Source: Halomonas salipaludis
Lineage (GTDB): Bacteria > Pseudomonadota > Gammaproteobacteria > Pseudomonadales > Halomonadaceae
NCBI RefSeq assembly: GCF_002286975.1
Contig: NZ_NSKB01000001.1
Span: 684,733-748,732 of the forward strand
Direction: 5' to 3'
Length of the DNA stretch: 64,000 nt
Positions 42,568 to 51,418 of this stretch are shown here, piece after piece; within the stretch, counting starts at the first letter, position 1, and each line of letters opens with the position of its first letter. The notes below the pieces were generated by a model. The model ran no database searches. It saw only the letters and a list, made by a program, of their open reading frames with translations, and had not been told where the DNA came from. Both the position numbers and the translations under genes were made by a program.

Positions 42568-44177
42568 TAATTATACTCCGGCGCGTATACACTTTTCTTC
42601 TTGAAGCTTAAGTTTGTAGGTGTAATCGATATTACCTGGAGAGGTTCAGGACTAGATTTATGATATAGCTTCAGTGCTTCTTCAATTTCAATATGCCGTG
42701 GATCATGTGACTTATAGCCATCTAGCCCACAAGCTTGCACGGAAGATGCGCCTGCCGCATTTACCAGTGCTATAGCGTACAAAAGCGTAAGTGGCGTAGG
42801 TATCACACACTCAGTTTCACTGATTACGAAGCGCGAGGCATCAAGCTTAAGGCCATAGTCCATCAACTTCCAGTTTTTGAGTGAGTCACGCATTTTCTCA
42901 GGGATTGCACCTGCCGGGGTAATAAGCTGTCCCGTATGCTGATGATAGTAATCCTGGTCCATCAGCATTCTATTGGTGTTACATGCAACCCAGGCGTCGA
43001 TGCGATCTGACGGGAACCAAGGATTACTGTTCAGACATATCACAAAAGGATCATGCTCATCTATGTAATGTATGAGAGCTTCCATGTGATCACGGCTGCT
43101 TTCCCCCGGTCCAATTAGCAAGACATTACGGTCTTTGAGCCAGTCCTTGGCAACCCAACTGCCCTCTACGGAGTGCTGCTCGCCACCACCGACTGCCTCA
43201 AGCAGGGTAGAATAAGAGTAGCCCGACGCTTTTGTTTCCCCGAGACGCTGAAGCGCCGCGATGACTTGATCGTGGTCATAGCGGCCCTCACTAAGCATTT
43301 CCTGGACGTAAGTAGGGTGAACGCCATACAGTGCCGAAAGATGGTAAAAGAGATTCGGCCCCCATTTGCAGCGTTCCTGCATGGGAAGGAAATCACTCAC
43401 GACCAGATCAAGAAGGCTGTCTAACCGTGATTCACGTATGTTTTTCCTAGCCAGTTCCAACAACAAATACTCGAGGCGCACATTCCCTGCGCCTCTCCCC
43501 ATTCCCAATACAGTTGCATCCAGCCATGTGGCCCCTGCTTCATAGGCCGCGAGCGTATTGGCCAAGCCATTACCCATGTTGTCATGAGAGTGGAAGCCAA
43601 TTTCTCCACTCCAGCCTTTGCGAAGCGCCTTGACGGTATTGGCCACGTCCTCTGGCCACATGTTGCCGAGAGAATCGGCAAAGTAAAGTGCTTCCAGCGG
43701 CCACTCAGCCATCGCCACGGCTTTAGCCGTAATCTCGTCGGGCGAGCGTCCACCGGCCTGCATTAGATTGAAGCCAATCTTATACCCCAGTTCATGGAGC
43801 GCATAGATCGCTTCCTCACAGGCTTCGGCTTCCTTGAAGTGAGCAGCAATTCGCACGAGCTCTACAGGAGACTCATCTGCCGGAGAGAAAGTCTCCATCA
43901 CTTGAGCACGAGGATTTCCCCCTGCCAATAGGTCCTTAGCATTACACATGACACCCAAGGTAACGCCATCGGGTACCCTTAGCGTCTCAAGCCATTTGTC
44001 GGTGGCAAAAGCATAGGCGCCGTAAAAGGTCTCTTTGTCAATGAACCTAAAGCCAATCTCTACAAAGTCTATTTTTGCATCGGCCATTGCTTCAAGGTAC
44101 TTTTCAACCAAGACTTTATCGAAGTCCCAATCGTTATAATAACCGCCATCTCTAAGCGTGCAATCGATAATTTTCAT
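42567..44177 (-). CDS. DRE-TIM aldolase fused to a Rossmann-like domain
   Basis: 536 residues in two parts. Residues 1 to about 300 form an HMGL/4-hydroxy-2-oxovalerate-aldolase-type barrel: IIDCTLRDGGYYND (Arg9-Asp10 metal/catalytic site), FADSLGNMWPED and the metal pair GFHSHDNMGNG (His196, His198). From about 348 there is a second domain opening RNVLLIGPGESSRDH and continuing FVICLNSNPWF, TECVIPTPLTLLYAI and ACGLDGYKSHDPRH. This resembles the MptE-like/GT42-like Rossmann fold. It could condense pyruvate with an aldehyde to give an ulosonic acid for the KdsB-like enzyme next door. The start is chosen by AGGAGG four bases upstream. No PEP-dependent KdsA or NeuB is present. Confidence 0.7.
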   Translation of the reverse strand: MKIIDCTLRDGGYYNDWDFDKVLVEKYLEAMADAKIDFVEIGFRFIDKETFYGAYAFATDKWLETLRVPDGVTLGVMCNAKDLLAGGNPRAQVMETFSPADESPVELVRIAAHFKEAEACEEAIYALHELGYKIGFNLMQAGGRSPDEITAKAVAMAEWPLEALYFADSLGNMWPEDVANTVKALRKGWSGEIGFHSHDNMGNGLANTLAAYEAGATWLDATVLGMGRGAGNVRLEYLLLELARKNIRESRLDSLLDLVVSDFLPMQERCKWGPNLFYHLSALYGVHPTYVQEMLSEGRYDHDQVIAALQRLGETKASGYSYSTLLEAVGGGEQHSVEGSWVAKDWLKDRNVLLIGPGESSRDHMEALIHYIDEHDPFVICLNSNPWFPSDRIDAWVACNTNRMLMDQDYYHQHTGQLITPAGAIPEKMRDSLKNWKLMDYGLKLDASRFVISETECVIPTPLTLLYAIALVNAAGASSVQACGLDGYKSHDPRHIEIEEALKLYHKSSPEPLQVISITPTNLSFKKKSVYAPEYN

Positions 44178-44210
44178 ATGCCCTCCTAGCATCTTAACTA
44201 TTTCGCTTTA

Positions 44211-45848
44211 TCATATATCTTCATCAATTTCATTATCAGAGAAGGTTTTCACCAATTTATCACGCCGACTCTGTACAACATTTGATATTTTCGAAGCATT
44301 AGCTTTAATAAAGTCTACAGTCCCAGCAGCAACTAACTTACCATCATCCGCACCAACTAAGTGGATATCCACCTTACGGTTATGCACTCCCTTACCTGTT
44401 TTATCACATGCAACAAGATAACGAATCTCTTTCCTTTTCAACTCTTCCCACAGTCCGGGATCTTCTCTCAAAGTTTGCACATTGACAAAGACTATACTGT
44501 CCTTATCAATCTCAAAATTTCCAGCAGCCATTTTGGTATTTCCTTTGAGTGATAGGACCTTCCTATCACTACTGATAATGACCATTTTAGTTATAAGACT
44601 ATCAAGTTCGCTATATCTTTGACCAACTAGAATTCTGGCATAGTGTCTTAGCGTATATCTATTGACAGGCACATCTGTTGTAATCCCAATGGTCTGGCCT
44701 GACTCAATAAACAATCGTCTACCACCATTATATATACCATCTTTCATCACGCGTACTACAAACTTGTCTGGCAGACAGCTGTATGACTGACCTGTTCCAT
44801 TTCCATGTGATAAAAAATCACAGACGCGATGGATTGCAGGAAAAAGTCTTGAATATGTCGCCATCGTTTGAAACAACTGCTTAAAGGCGGCCATGGTAAA
44901 TCTGAACACAACCAAAAAGCCGAGGATAAAAGTCCAGCTAACTTGGTTAATTAATGCTAAATATCCCATATAGGTAAGCAGCACGAATATCCCTATCGCC
45001 ATTATACACTGGCTCATATACTCAGCCTCAGCTAAGGCTGTAAAGCGTCTCCTAAAAGCATCAGATGCCTTTATAAAGGCACCCCCACTATCGTGAGCAG
45101 ATAGAACTGGCCGCCCTTTTTTAACATTAACCTCAGTTAGCTCATCGCCTCTTTTTAATATATCTAAAGTGCTTTTTCTAGCTGGAGAGCTCAGCATTTC
45201 ATGGTCTTTTGTCGCTTTCGTAGCACCCAAGTTAATTATATAGTAGACGGGACCAGCCAAAAAAACCAAAATAATAATAAAAATTGTTGACTGCCAGCTC
45301 AATAGACTCATGACAACAAACCCTACTGGCACTACGAGTATGGCGACAACACTTTGCAAAATTCGTCTGACAGCCATACCACATTGGCGTGCGTCAGAGT
45401 TTTGAAGCCTATTCAGTTCAAGGTATAGTCTATTTTCACTCATGTAAGCTGCAGGCACAGTCAGCTTGCCACCAAACGAAGTAAGTATTTTCCCAGCACA
45501 GTGAACTTGAAACTCTGCACCTAGAGCAATACTTAGCTTTTTTGCAAGATACACAAGGTAAAACCCTGCTATAAGAAACACCAAAGCACCTATTAGCAGG
45601 TACAAAAAAACTCCTGTGTGAAGAAGATCTTTTACTGGGCCAAGAAATGGTACCTCGCCATTAGTTTCAAACAAGTTCAAAAAATATAGTATTGATGCTA
45701 GTGAGACCCCACTCAAGAACACTCCAATCCCTGATGCAACCACCACCTTCATGAAGGACTTTGTATTACTTATCCATACCTCTTTTAGCAGCCATAGAAA
45801 CCCAAGATAATATCTACGACCTTGCCCCATGATTCTTTCGACATGCAT
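44211..45848 (-). CDS. ABC-exporter-like protein with degenerate ATPase domain
   Basis: About 545 residues. The first 330 carry six hydrophobic segments in the arrangement of ABC exporters, with the coupling-type loop RLQNSDARQCGMAVRRIL. The C-terminal part aligns in style to an ATPase domain (FIESGQTIGITTDVPVNRYT where GxxGxGKS is expected; LVGADDGKLVAAGTVDFIKA at the end). However, Walker A, LSGGQ signature, Walker B and switch histidine are all absent. It cannot be a conventional ATP-driven exporter. It may be a partner or scaffold, or a decayed flippase. The start could also be 45830. It lies in the AT-rich block beside the aldolase gene. Confidence 0.65.
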   Translation of the reverse strand: MHVERIMGQGRRYYLGFLWLLKEVWISNTKSFMKVVVASGIGVFLSGVSLASILYFLNLFETNGEVPFLGPVKDLLHTGVFLYLLIGALVFLIAGFYLVYLAKKLSIALGAEFQVHCAGKILTSFGGKLTVPAAYMSENRLYLELNRLQNSDARQCGMAVRRILQSVVAILVVPVGFVVMSLLSWQSTIFIIILVFLAGPVYYIINLGATKATKDHEMLSSPARKSTLDILKRGDELTEVNVKKGRPVLSAHDSGGAFIKASDAFRRRFTALAEAEYMSQCIMAIGIFVLLTYMGYLALINQVSWTFILGFLVVFRFTMAAFKQLFQTMATYSRLFPAIHRVCDFLSHGNGTGQSYSCLPDKFVVRVMKDGIYNGGRRLFIESGQTIGITTDVPVNRYTLRHYARILVGQRYSELDSLITKMVIISSDRKVLSLKGNTKMAAGNFEIDKDSIVFVNVQTLREDPGLWEELKRKEIRYLVACDKTGKGVHNRKVDIHLVGADDGKLVAAGTVDFIKANASKISNVVQSRRDKLVKTFSDNEIDEDI

Positions 45849-45938
45849 TAAACGCAATCAGCTATCCGCCATAGAATAAGTAAATTTTAAACCAACATCT
45901 ACCCGATATATTAAAAAATATCATTTACTGTAGAAACC

Positions 45939-46859
45939 TTAGACACCCACATAGAATGCTTGACTGTACTTTTCTTTCAACCTTGAGATATCTTCTCTAT
46001 ATTTTTCCCTCCATTCTTTTATTTCTATGTCATTCAATAAAATCGGCTTCCCTCCCATCTCTCCTTCATTAAACTGACTTTCTAAAACTTTCCTCATGGC
46101 TCTTTTTGCTTTCTTCCTATCTTGAGGATTCAAACTAGGGGTCTTATTGATTTCCTCATTAAAAGCTCTTGACAGCCTTAATGGAATCTTGCCAAAGGAG
46201 ACATTCACCATCTCTTCCCCTGGGATTTGGAAATCATGGTTTATATTTCGTCCATAATAAAAACTCATTATCTTTTTATGCATTTCTTGAGGGGATTGTT
46301 TATAATCCTCATAATCCCATAGAAAAACATTTTCCTCTCCGAAATTTCCGACTATTGAATCAACAACCGGCGCCCAACTAAACCCATCCTTCTTTATTCC
46401 TAAATGATATTTTTTAAACTGCTTTCCCATCCCATGTTTCACTAGCCACTTATAACTTGACTCGATGAATTCGTCGTAACTTCTTATGCTAAATGAAACT
46501 TTTACATTTGATTCTTTCAAGCCATCGCTGAAAAGTGAACAAATTTTGCTTGCATTAGGATAAATCACACCTGATTTACTTAGGTCGAGCCCGCCAAGAA
46601 ACCCTTCGTAAGAGATTAGAACATCCTTTTTCCCATCAACACTCTGCAAGAAGTTGTTAAATTTTTGGGGAAACCTACTAGTAAGTTCCTTTTCCTCTAT
46701 GGACCAAGAAGCCCACTCACCTAGCTCCTCTTTTAGGTCTTTCTTAACATAAAGTTCGACATTGGATTCATGAAAAAAATCATTATTTTCTTTCAGCCAT
46801 TTTTGAAATAGAGTTGAGCCAGTTTTGTGAGCGCCAAAATGGAGATAAACATTGTTCAT
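45939..46859 (-). CDS. Sulfotransferase-like protein
   Basis: 306 residues, AT-rich. The start NVYLHFGAHKTGSTLFQKWL is the 5'-phosphosulfate-binding loop of PAPS-dependent sulfotransferases (GxxKTGST type). Residues around 150, VKVSFSIRSYDEFIESSYKWL, fit the 3'-phosphate-binding motif with its Arg and Ser. The C-terminal half has NVFLWDYEDYKQSP, as in the family. AAGGAAG precedes the ATG. It lies next to cysNC (21 bases apart, same strand), whose product includes the PAPS-making APS kinase. Acceptor unknown, but a surface glycan is the natural guess. Confidence 0.72.
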   Translation of the reverse strand: MNNVYLHFGAHKTGSTLFQKWLKENNDFFHESNVELYVKKDLKEELGEWASWSIEEKELTSRFPQKFNNFLQSVDGKKDVLISYEGFLGGLDLSKSGVIYPNASKICSLFSDGLKESNVKVSFSIRSYDEFIESSYKWLVKHGMGKQFKKYHLGIKKDGFSWAPVVDSIVGNFGEENVFLWDYEDYKQSPQEMHKKIMSFYYGRNINHDFQIPGEEMVNVSFGKIPLRLSRAFNEEINKTPSLNPQDRKKAKRAMRKVLESQFNEGEMGGKPILLNDIEIKEWREKYREDISRLKEKYSQAFYVGV

Positions 46860-46879
46860 ATCACTTCCTTTATGATCAA

Positions 46880-48814
46880 TCAGACAGAAATCTTAATCAA
46901 TTTCTTGACTAATTCCTGCTGAGTAAATATATCGCTCTTTAAAATTACTTCTGCGCGCGGTGGTACCTCATAAGGACTATCAATCCCGGTAAAGTCCTTG
47001 ATCTTGCCCTCCCGCGCCTTCTGGTACAGGCCTTTGGGATCGCGCTGCTCACATACGTCCAGCGGGGTGTCGACGTGCACTTCGATAAAGGCGTCGTCGT
47101 CGAACAGCGCGCGCACCGCGTCGCGGTCCTTGCGGAACGGCGAGATAAAGGCGGTGATGACGATGATGCCGGCTTCGGCAAACAGCCGCGCGACTTCGCC
47201 GACGCGGCGGATATTCTCGGCGCGGTCGGCTTCGCTCATGCCGAGGTCCTTGCACAGCCCGTGGCGCACGTTGTCGCCGTCCAGCAGCATGGTGTGGTAG
47301 CCGCGCCGGTTGAGCTCGATGTCGAGAGCATTGGCGAGCGTCGACTTGCCGGAGCCGGAGAGCCCGGTGAACCAGATGCACTTGCCGCTGTGGCCGTTGA
47401 GCTGCTCGCGCATGGCCTGGGTGACGCTGGTGCGGTTCCAGACGACGTTGGCCTTGCTGTCGTGGGCGCGGTACTCGTAGGGCGTTTCGCTGTCGGTGGG
47501 CTGGTGGATCATGCCGGCGCCGACGGTGACGTTGGTCAGCCGGTCGATGAGGATGAAGCTGCCGGTGCCGGGGCTCTTGCGGTAGTCGTCCACCGGTACC
47601 GGGGCGGTGAGCTCGACGCTGCAGCGGGCAATACTGTTGAGGTCGAGGTGCTCGGCGTGGCGGTGTTCGAGGGTGTTGACGTCGATCTGGTAGTCGATGG
47701 CGGTGACCTTGCCGGCCAGGTCGCGGGTGGCGAGCTTGAGGTCGTAGAGCTTGCCGGGCTCGAGGGCAGTGTCGTGCATCCAGACGATGTCGGCGTCGAA
47801 GCCGACCACCAGCGGGACTTCGGCCTCGGCGCTGACCAGCCAGTCGCCGCGGGAGATGTCGATCTCGTCGGCGAGCGTGAGGGTGATGGCCTGACCGGGA
47901 TAGGCGACGTCGAGGTCGCCGTCGAAGGTGACGATGCGTTCGACTGCACTGGTCTTGCCCGAGGGCAGCGCCTTGACCGCTTGCCCGGGGCGCAGGATGC
48001 CGGCGGCCAGGGTGCCGCAGTAGCCGCGGAAGTCGAGGTTGGGGCGGTTGACGTACTGCACCGGGAAGCGCAGGTCGCTGAGGTTCTGGTCGTGGGTGAT
48101 CTCGACGCTTTCGAGCAGCTGCAGCAGCGTGGCGCCGGGGGCGCCGCTGGCGTCGCGGTACCAGGGGGTGTGCTGGCTGGCGTCGACGACGTTGTCGCCG
48201 TTCAGCGCCGAGAGCGGGATAAAGCGGATGTCCGGGGCGTGGAGCTTGGCGGCGACCTCCTGGTACTGCGCGACGATCTCGTCGTAGCGCGCCTGGGAGA
48301 AGTCGACCAGGTCCATCTTGTTGACCGCGATCACCAGGTGCTGGATGCCCAGCAGGTCGGCGATGAAGCTGTGCCGGCGGGTCTGGGTCTGCACGCCGTA
48401 GCGGGCGTCGATCAGGATCACCGCCAGGCTGGCGGTGGAGGCGCCGGTGGCCATGTTGCGGGTGTACTGCTCGTGGCCTGGGGTGTCGGCGATGATGAAC
48501 TTGCGCTTGTCGGTGGAGAAGAAGCGGTAGGCGACGTCGATGGTGATGCCCTGCTCGCGCTCCGACTGCAGGCCGTCGACCAGCAGCGCCAGGTCGACGG
48601 CGTCACCGGTGGTGCCGCTGGTCTTGGAGGCCTGGGTAATCGCCGCCAGTTGGTCCTCGTAGATCATCTTGGAGTCGTGCAGCAGCCGCCCGATCAGGGT
48701 CGACTTGCCGTCGTCGACGCTGCCGCAGGTGATGAAGCGCAGCAGGTCCTTGTTCTCGTGTTCCTTGAGGTAGGACTCGATATCGTCGGCGATCAAGGGC
48801 GAAGAATGAGACAT
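46880..48814 (-). CDS. cysNC: Bifunctional sulfate adenylyltransferase large subunit/APS kinase (CysNC)
   Basis: With CysD it makes APS from ATP and sulfate, driven by GTP hydrolysis; its own C-terminal kinase turns APS into PAPS. The N-terminal GTPase has [33 protein letters not shown] and AVNKMDLVD. Middle beta-barrels follow to about 440. The C-terminal APS kinase has [32 protein letters not shown] and [15 protein letters not shown]. 644 residues, full length. ATG 48814 is chosen over a TTG two codons earlier because AGGA is well spaced. In the order cysD then cysNC, with a REP pair between them. Confidence 0.96.
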   Translation of the reverse strand: MSHSSPLIADDIESYLKEHENKDLLRFITCGSVDDGKSTLIGRLLHDSKMIYEDQLAAITQASKTSGTTGDAVDLALLVDGLQSEREQGITIDVAYRFFSTDKRKFIIADTPGHEQYTRNMATGASTASLAVILIDARYGVQTQTRRHSFIADLLGIQHLVIAVNKMDLVDFSQARYDEIVAQYQEVAAKLHAPDIRFIPLSALNGDNVVDASQHTPWYRDASGAPGATLLQLLESVEITHDQNLSDLRFPVQYVNRPNLDFRGYCGTLAAGILRPGQAVKALPSGKTSAVERIVTFDGDLDVAYPGQAITLTLADEIDISRGDWLVSAEAEVPLVVGFDADIVWMHDTALEPGKLYDLKLATRDLAGKVTAIDYQIDVNTLEHRHAEHLDLNSIARCSVELTAPVPVDDYRKSPGTGSFILIDRLTNVTVGAGMIHQPTDSETPYEYRAHDSKANVVWNRTSVTQAMREQLNGHSGKCIWFTGLSGSGKSTLANALDIELNRRGYHTMLLDGDNVRHGLCKDLGMSEADRAENIRRVGEVARLFAEAGIIVITAFISPFRKDRDAVRALFDDDAFIEVHVDTPLDVCEQRDPKGLYQKAREGKIKDFTGIDSPYEVPPRAEVILKSDIFTQQELVKKLIKISV

Positions 48815-48857
48815 AATCAATCCTGAAGAAATAGATATAGGGAAGGTGACTCGAGCG

Positions 48858-48928
48858 GACTATCGCGGTTGAAACCGCTCCCACAACACCGGGTTATTTG
48901 CCCTGTAGGAGCGACGTCAGTCGCGATC
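48858..48928. repeat. REP pair inside the cysD-cysNC operon
   Basis: An inverted arm with stem GCGGTT/AACCGC (48864-48879) and a forward arm with stem GCGACG/AGTCGC around 48909-48926, without the GCAGCGC tail. REP pairs between operon genes are known to shield upstream mRNA from 3' exonucleases, so cysD and cysNC message levels may differ. Confidence 0.8.
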
Positions 48929-48939
48929 ATCGGTGTCTA

Positions 48940-49863
48940 CTAGAAATATCCCTCGCGCTTCTTCTTCTCCATGGAGCCGGCCTGGTCGTGGTCGATGGCC
49001 CGGCCGCTGCGTTCGCTGGTCTTGGTCAGCAGCATCTCCTGGATGATCTCGGGCAGGGTCGCGGCATGCGACTCCACCGCGCCGGTGAGCGGGTAGCAGC
49101 CCAGGGTGCGGAAGCGTACCCACTTCTCCTCGGGCACTTCGCCAGGCTCAAGCGGCAGGCGCTCGTCGTCGACCATGATCTGCATGCCGTCGCGCTCGAC
49201 GATCGGCCGCGGCGCGGCGTAGTAGAGCGGCACGATGGGGATCTGCTCGAGGTAGATGTACTGCCAGATGTCCAGCTCGGTCCAGTTGGAGAGCGGGAAC
49301 ACGCGGATCGATTCGCCCTTGTTGACCTTGGCGTTGTAGATGCTCCACAGCTCCGGGCGCTGGTTCTTGGGGTCCCAGCGGTGGTACTTGTCGCGGAACG
49401 AGTAGACCCGCTCCTTGGCGCGGCTGGCCTCCTCGTCGCGGCGCGCACCGCCGAAGGCGGCATCGAAGCCGTGCTGGGTCAGCGCCTGCTTGAGCGCCTG
49501 GGTCTTCATCACGTCGGTGTACTTGGCGCTGCCGTGGTCGAAGGGGTTGATGTTAGCCGCCCGCCCCTCCTCATTGGTATGCACGATCAGCTCCATGCCA
49601 GCCTCCGCCGCCATGCGGTTGCGGAACTGGATCATCTCCTTGAACTTCCAGGTGGTGTCGATGTGCATCAGCGGGAACGGCGGCGTGCCCGGGTAGAAGG
49701 CCTTGCGCGCCAGGTGCAGCATCACCGAGGAGTCCTTGCCGATGGAGTACATCATCACCGGATGGCGGAACTCGGCGGCGACTTCACGGATGATATGGAT
49801 CGACTCCGCCTCGAGCTGCTTGAGGTGGGTTTGACGTTCGGGGGTGATTCCAGACATCGACAA
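48940..49863 (-). CDS. cysD: Sulfate adenylyltransferase small subunit (CysD)
   Basis: ATP-sulfurylase catalytic subunit that forms APS from sulfate and ATP, partnered with CysN. 307 residues. PP-loop motif [18 protein letters not shown] (about 38-55), then [20 protein letters not shown], the [20 protein letters not shown] loop and [17 protein letters not shown]. The C-terminus [29 protein letters not shown] is the family ending. It is first in the cys operon; AAGG lies before the ATG. Confidence 0.96.
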   Translation of the reverse strand: MSMSGITPERQTHLKQLEAESIHIIREVAAEFRHPVMMYSIGKDSSVMLHLARKAFYPGTPPFPLMHIDTTWKFKEMIQFRNRMAAEAGMELIVHTNEEGRAANINPFDHGSAKYTDVMKTQALKQALTQHGFDAAFGGARRDEEASRAKERVYSFRDKYHRWDPKNQRPELWSIYNAKVNKGESIRVFPLSNWTELDIWQYIYLEQIPIVPLYYAAPRPIVERDGMQIMVDDERLPLEPGEVPEEKWVRFRTLGCYPLTGAVESHAATLPEIIQEMLLTKTSERSGRAIDHDQAGSMEKKKREGYF

Positions 49864-49930
49864 TACCTTGGAAAATTATATTCGCTGAAGCATTCAGGGG
49901 AAAAGCGCAATGAGGCTAATCAATATATAT

Positions 49931-50234
49931 TTAATTCAAAACTTTATTGGCTTGAACCTCAAGACTATTAGCCATATTTTGCAGGATGCTCATGTTAGCA
50001 TAGGCAGCAGTGAGTGCATCGAAGAGTACTCGAGGATTTTCAATGTACTCATGAATCATCTGATTACGTAACTGTCTTAGAGCTATCCAATCCTCAGACG
50101 AATCAAGCCAACCGTATTTCTCAGCCTTTTCTAGATTAATTAGGACCTGCAGCATATTCCAGATGCCGTACTTCCTTCTTCACCACTCGCATGAGAAACT
50201 TTAGGCGCTCTTGCTGCTCATAAGATGTTTTCAC
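49931..50234 (-). pseudogene. HepT-like (HEPN) toxin gene with internal deletion
   Basis: The N-terminal part opens at GTG 50234, overlapping the nucleotidyltransferase stop (GTGA): [27 protein letters not shown], then runs into TAA. The C-terminal part is intact in another frame: VLINLEKAEKYGWLDSSEDWIALRQLRNQMIHEYIE, with the HEPN RNase signature Arg-x4-His region (LRNQMIHEY). Compared with the family, about 60 central residues are missing and the frame is shifted. A 74-residue C-terminal piece (from 50155) keeps the R-x4-H motif but probably not the fold. Confidence 0.75.
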
Positions 50235-50530
50235 AGAGCAATACCTTGTGCTTTGGCGACACGATGAATTGCAGCTTTAGGCATATTGGGTGCATCAAGA
50301 AGGATATCGATTTTTCTATCCCCTAACTGCTTGATAATTTTGGCCTGGAGTCTTGCAACATCCCAAGCTGGACGTTCAACAAATGTATCTACTTGTACCA
50401 GCAAGTCTATATCACCACCTCTTGCCGCATCATCCGTTCGTGATCCAAACAGTACGACCTGTGCATCTGAGCCAAAAATATCCTTAGTGGCAGATTTAAT
50501 AATCTTAATATCCTTTTCGCTCAGCCTCAT
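50231..50530 (-). CDS. MNT-family minimal nucleotidyltransferase (MntA-like antitoxin)
   Basis: 99-residue nucleotidyltransferase that in intact MntA/HepT pairs blocks the HEPN RNase by adenylylation. Catalytic pattern [24 protein letters not shown] gives GSR...GxDxD, and IDILL holds the third acidic residue. It lies upstream of, and overlaps, the broken HepT gene, so the antitoxin survives without a full toxin. It sits between cysD and cysQ and is probably an insertion into the sulfate cluster. Confidence 0.85.
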   Translation of the reverse strand: MRLSEKDIKIIKSATKDIFGSDAQVVLFGSRTDDAARGGDIDLLVQVDTFVERPAWDVARLQAKIIKQLGDRKIDILLDAPNMPKAAIHRVAKAQGIAL

Positions 50531-50541
50531 GACACTACTCC

Positions 50542-51366
50542 CTACTGCAAGCTGGCACGCAGCGCGCTTTCCCAGCGCTCGTCGCGCTGCCCGCAGACGA
50601 TGAAGAACGGGTTGAGCACGCTCTCCTGCTGGTTGCAGCGCAGTGGTTCGAGGGTCTCGACGTTGAGCACCTCACCGCCAGCGGCGGTGACCACGGCCTG
50701 GGCGGCGGCGGTGTCCCATTCGCTGGTGGGGGCCAGGCGCGGGTAGAGGTCGGCGTTGCCTTCGGCTACCAAGCAGAGCTTGAGCGAGCTGCCCATGGAA
50801 ACGCACTCATGGGCAGGCAGGCCGGCGCAGAAGGCCTCGAAGGTCTCGGCGCCGTGGCGGCGGCTGCCCACTACTTTCCAAGGTGCAACTTCGGGGTCGG
50901 GCAGTTCGCGTACCTGGATGTTGGCATAGATGCCCTGGGCGATCTTGAAGGCCTCGCCACCTACCTGGCCCACCCAGGTGGTCTGCAGCACCGGGGCGTA
51001 GACGATGCCGAACACCGGGACGCCCTCTTCGATCAGCGCCACATTGAGGGTGAACTCGCCGTTCTTGTTGACGAACTCCTTGGTGCCGTCCAGCGGGTCT
51101 ATCAGCCAGTAGCGCTGCCAGGCCTGGCGGGTGGCATAGGGAATCTCGGCGGACTCTTCGGAGAGCACCGGCACCTCGGGGGTGAGGTCTTCAAGGAGTG
51201 CGACCAGCGCGTGGTGCGAGGCCATGTCGGCCTCGGTGAGCGGGCTCTGGTCGTCCTTGGTCTCGACGCTGAAGTCGCGGGCATAGATGGCCATGACCTC
51301 GCGGCCTGCGGCATGCACGCCCTCAATCAGGCGGGCGCGTAGTACGTTCGATACGAAAGCGGTCAA
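50542..51366 (-). CDS. cysQ: 3'(2'),5'-bisphosphate nucleotidase (CysQ)
   Basis: Magnesium-dependent phosphatase that removes PAP, the by-product of PAPS-using reactions, and so prevents inhibition of sulfotransferases and PAPS reductase. 274 residues of the inositol-monophosphatase fold. Metal-binding motifs: [25 protein letters not shown] and [27 protein letters not shown] (the DPxDGT site), with [17 protein letters not shown] near the end. The start is TTG, with GGAG about eight bases upstream. It belongs functionally with cysNC/cysD. Confidence 0.93.
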   Translation of the reverse strand: MTAFVSNVLRARLIEGVHAAGREVMAIYARDFSVETKDDQSPLTEADMASHHALVALLEDLTPEVPVLSEESAEIPYATRQAWQRYWLIDPLDGTKEFVNKNGEFTLNVALIEEGVPVFGIVYAPVLQTTWVGQVGGEAFKIAQGIYANIQVRELPDPEVAPWKVVGSRRHGAETFEAFCAGLPAHECVSMGSSLKLCLVAEGNADLYPRLAPTSEWDTAAAQAVVTAAGGEVLNVETLEPLRCNQQESVLNPFFIVCGQRDERWESALRASLQ

Positions 51367-51418
51367 GGAAAGGGCTCCTTAGTATTCGGGCGTCGGGCTC
51401 GTTGCGGGCAGCTCGTGG

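Larger units (their letters stand above)
35554..46860. other. AT-rich block within the polysaccharide locus
   Basis: By eye, genes from 35554 to 41160 and 44211 to 46860 are clearly richer in A and T, with Lys, Asn, Ile and AAA/ATT codons far more frequent than in the flanks. The stretch 41167-44177 is intermediate, and cysNC (from 46880) switches abruptly to GC-rich codons. This is the usual look of horizontally acquired capsule-specific genes inside a conserved frame. No integrase, tRNA or direct repeats mark the edges. Confidence 0.7.

Noticed and set aside
47075-48826. Long plus-strand open frame of 583 codons
   Set aside because: It is the antisense shadow of cysNC: the minus strand has all GTPase and APS kinase motifs, and the plus-strand product is low-complexity Val/Ala/Gly/Asp.
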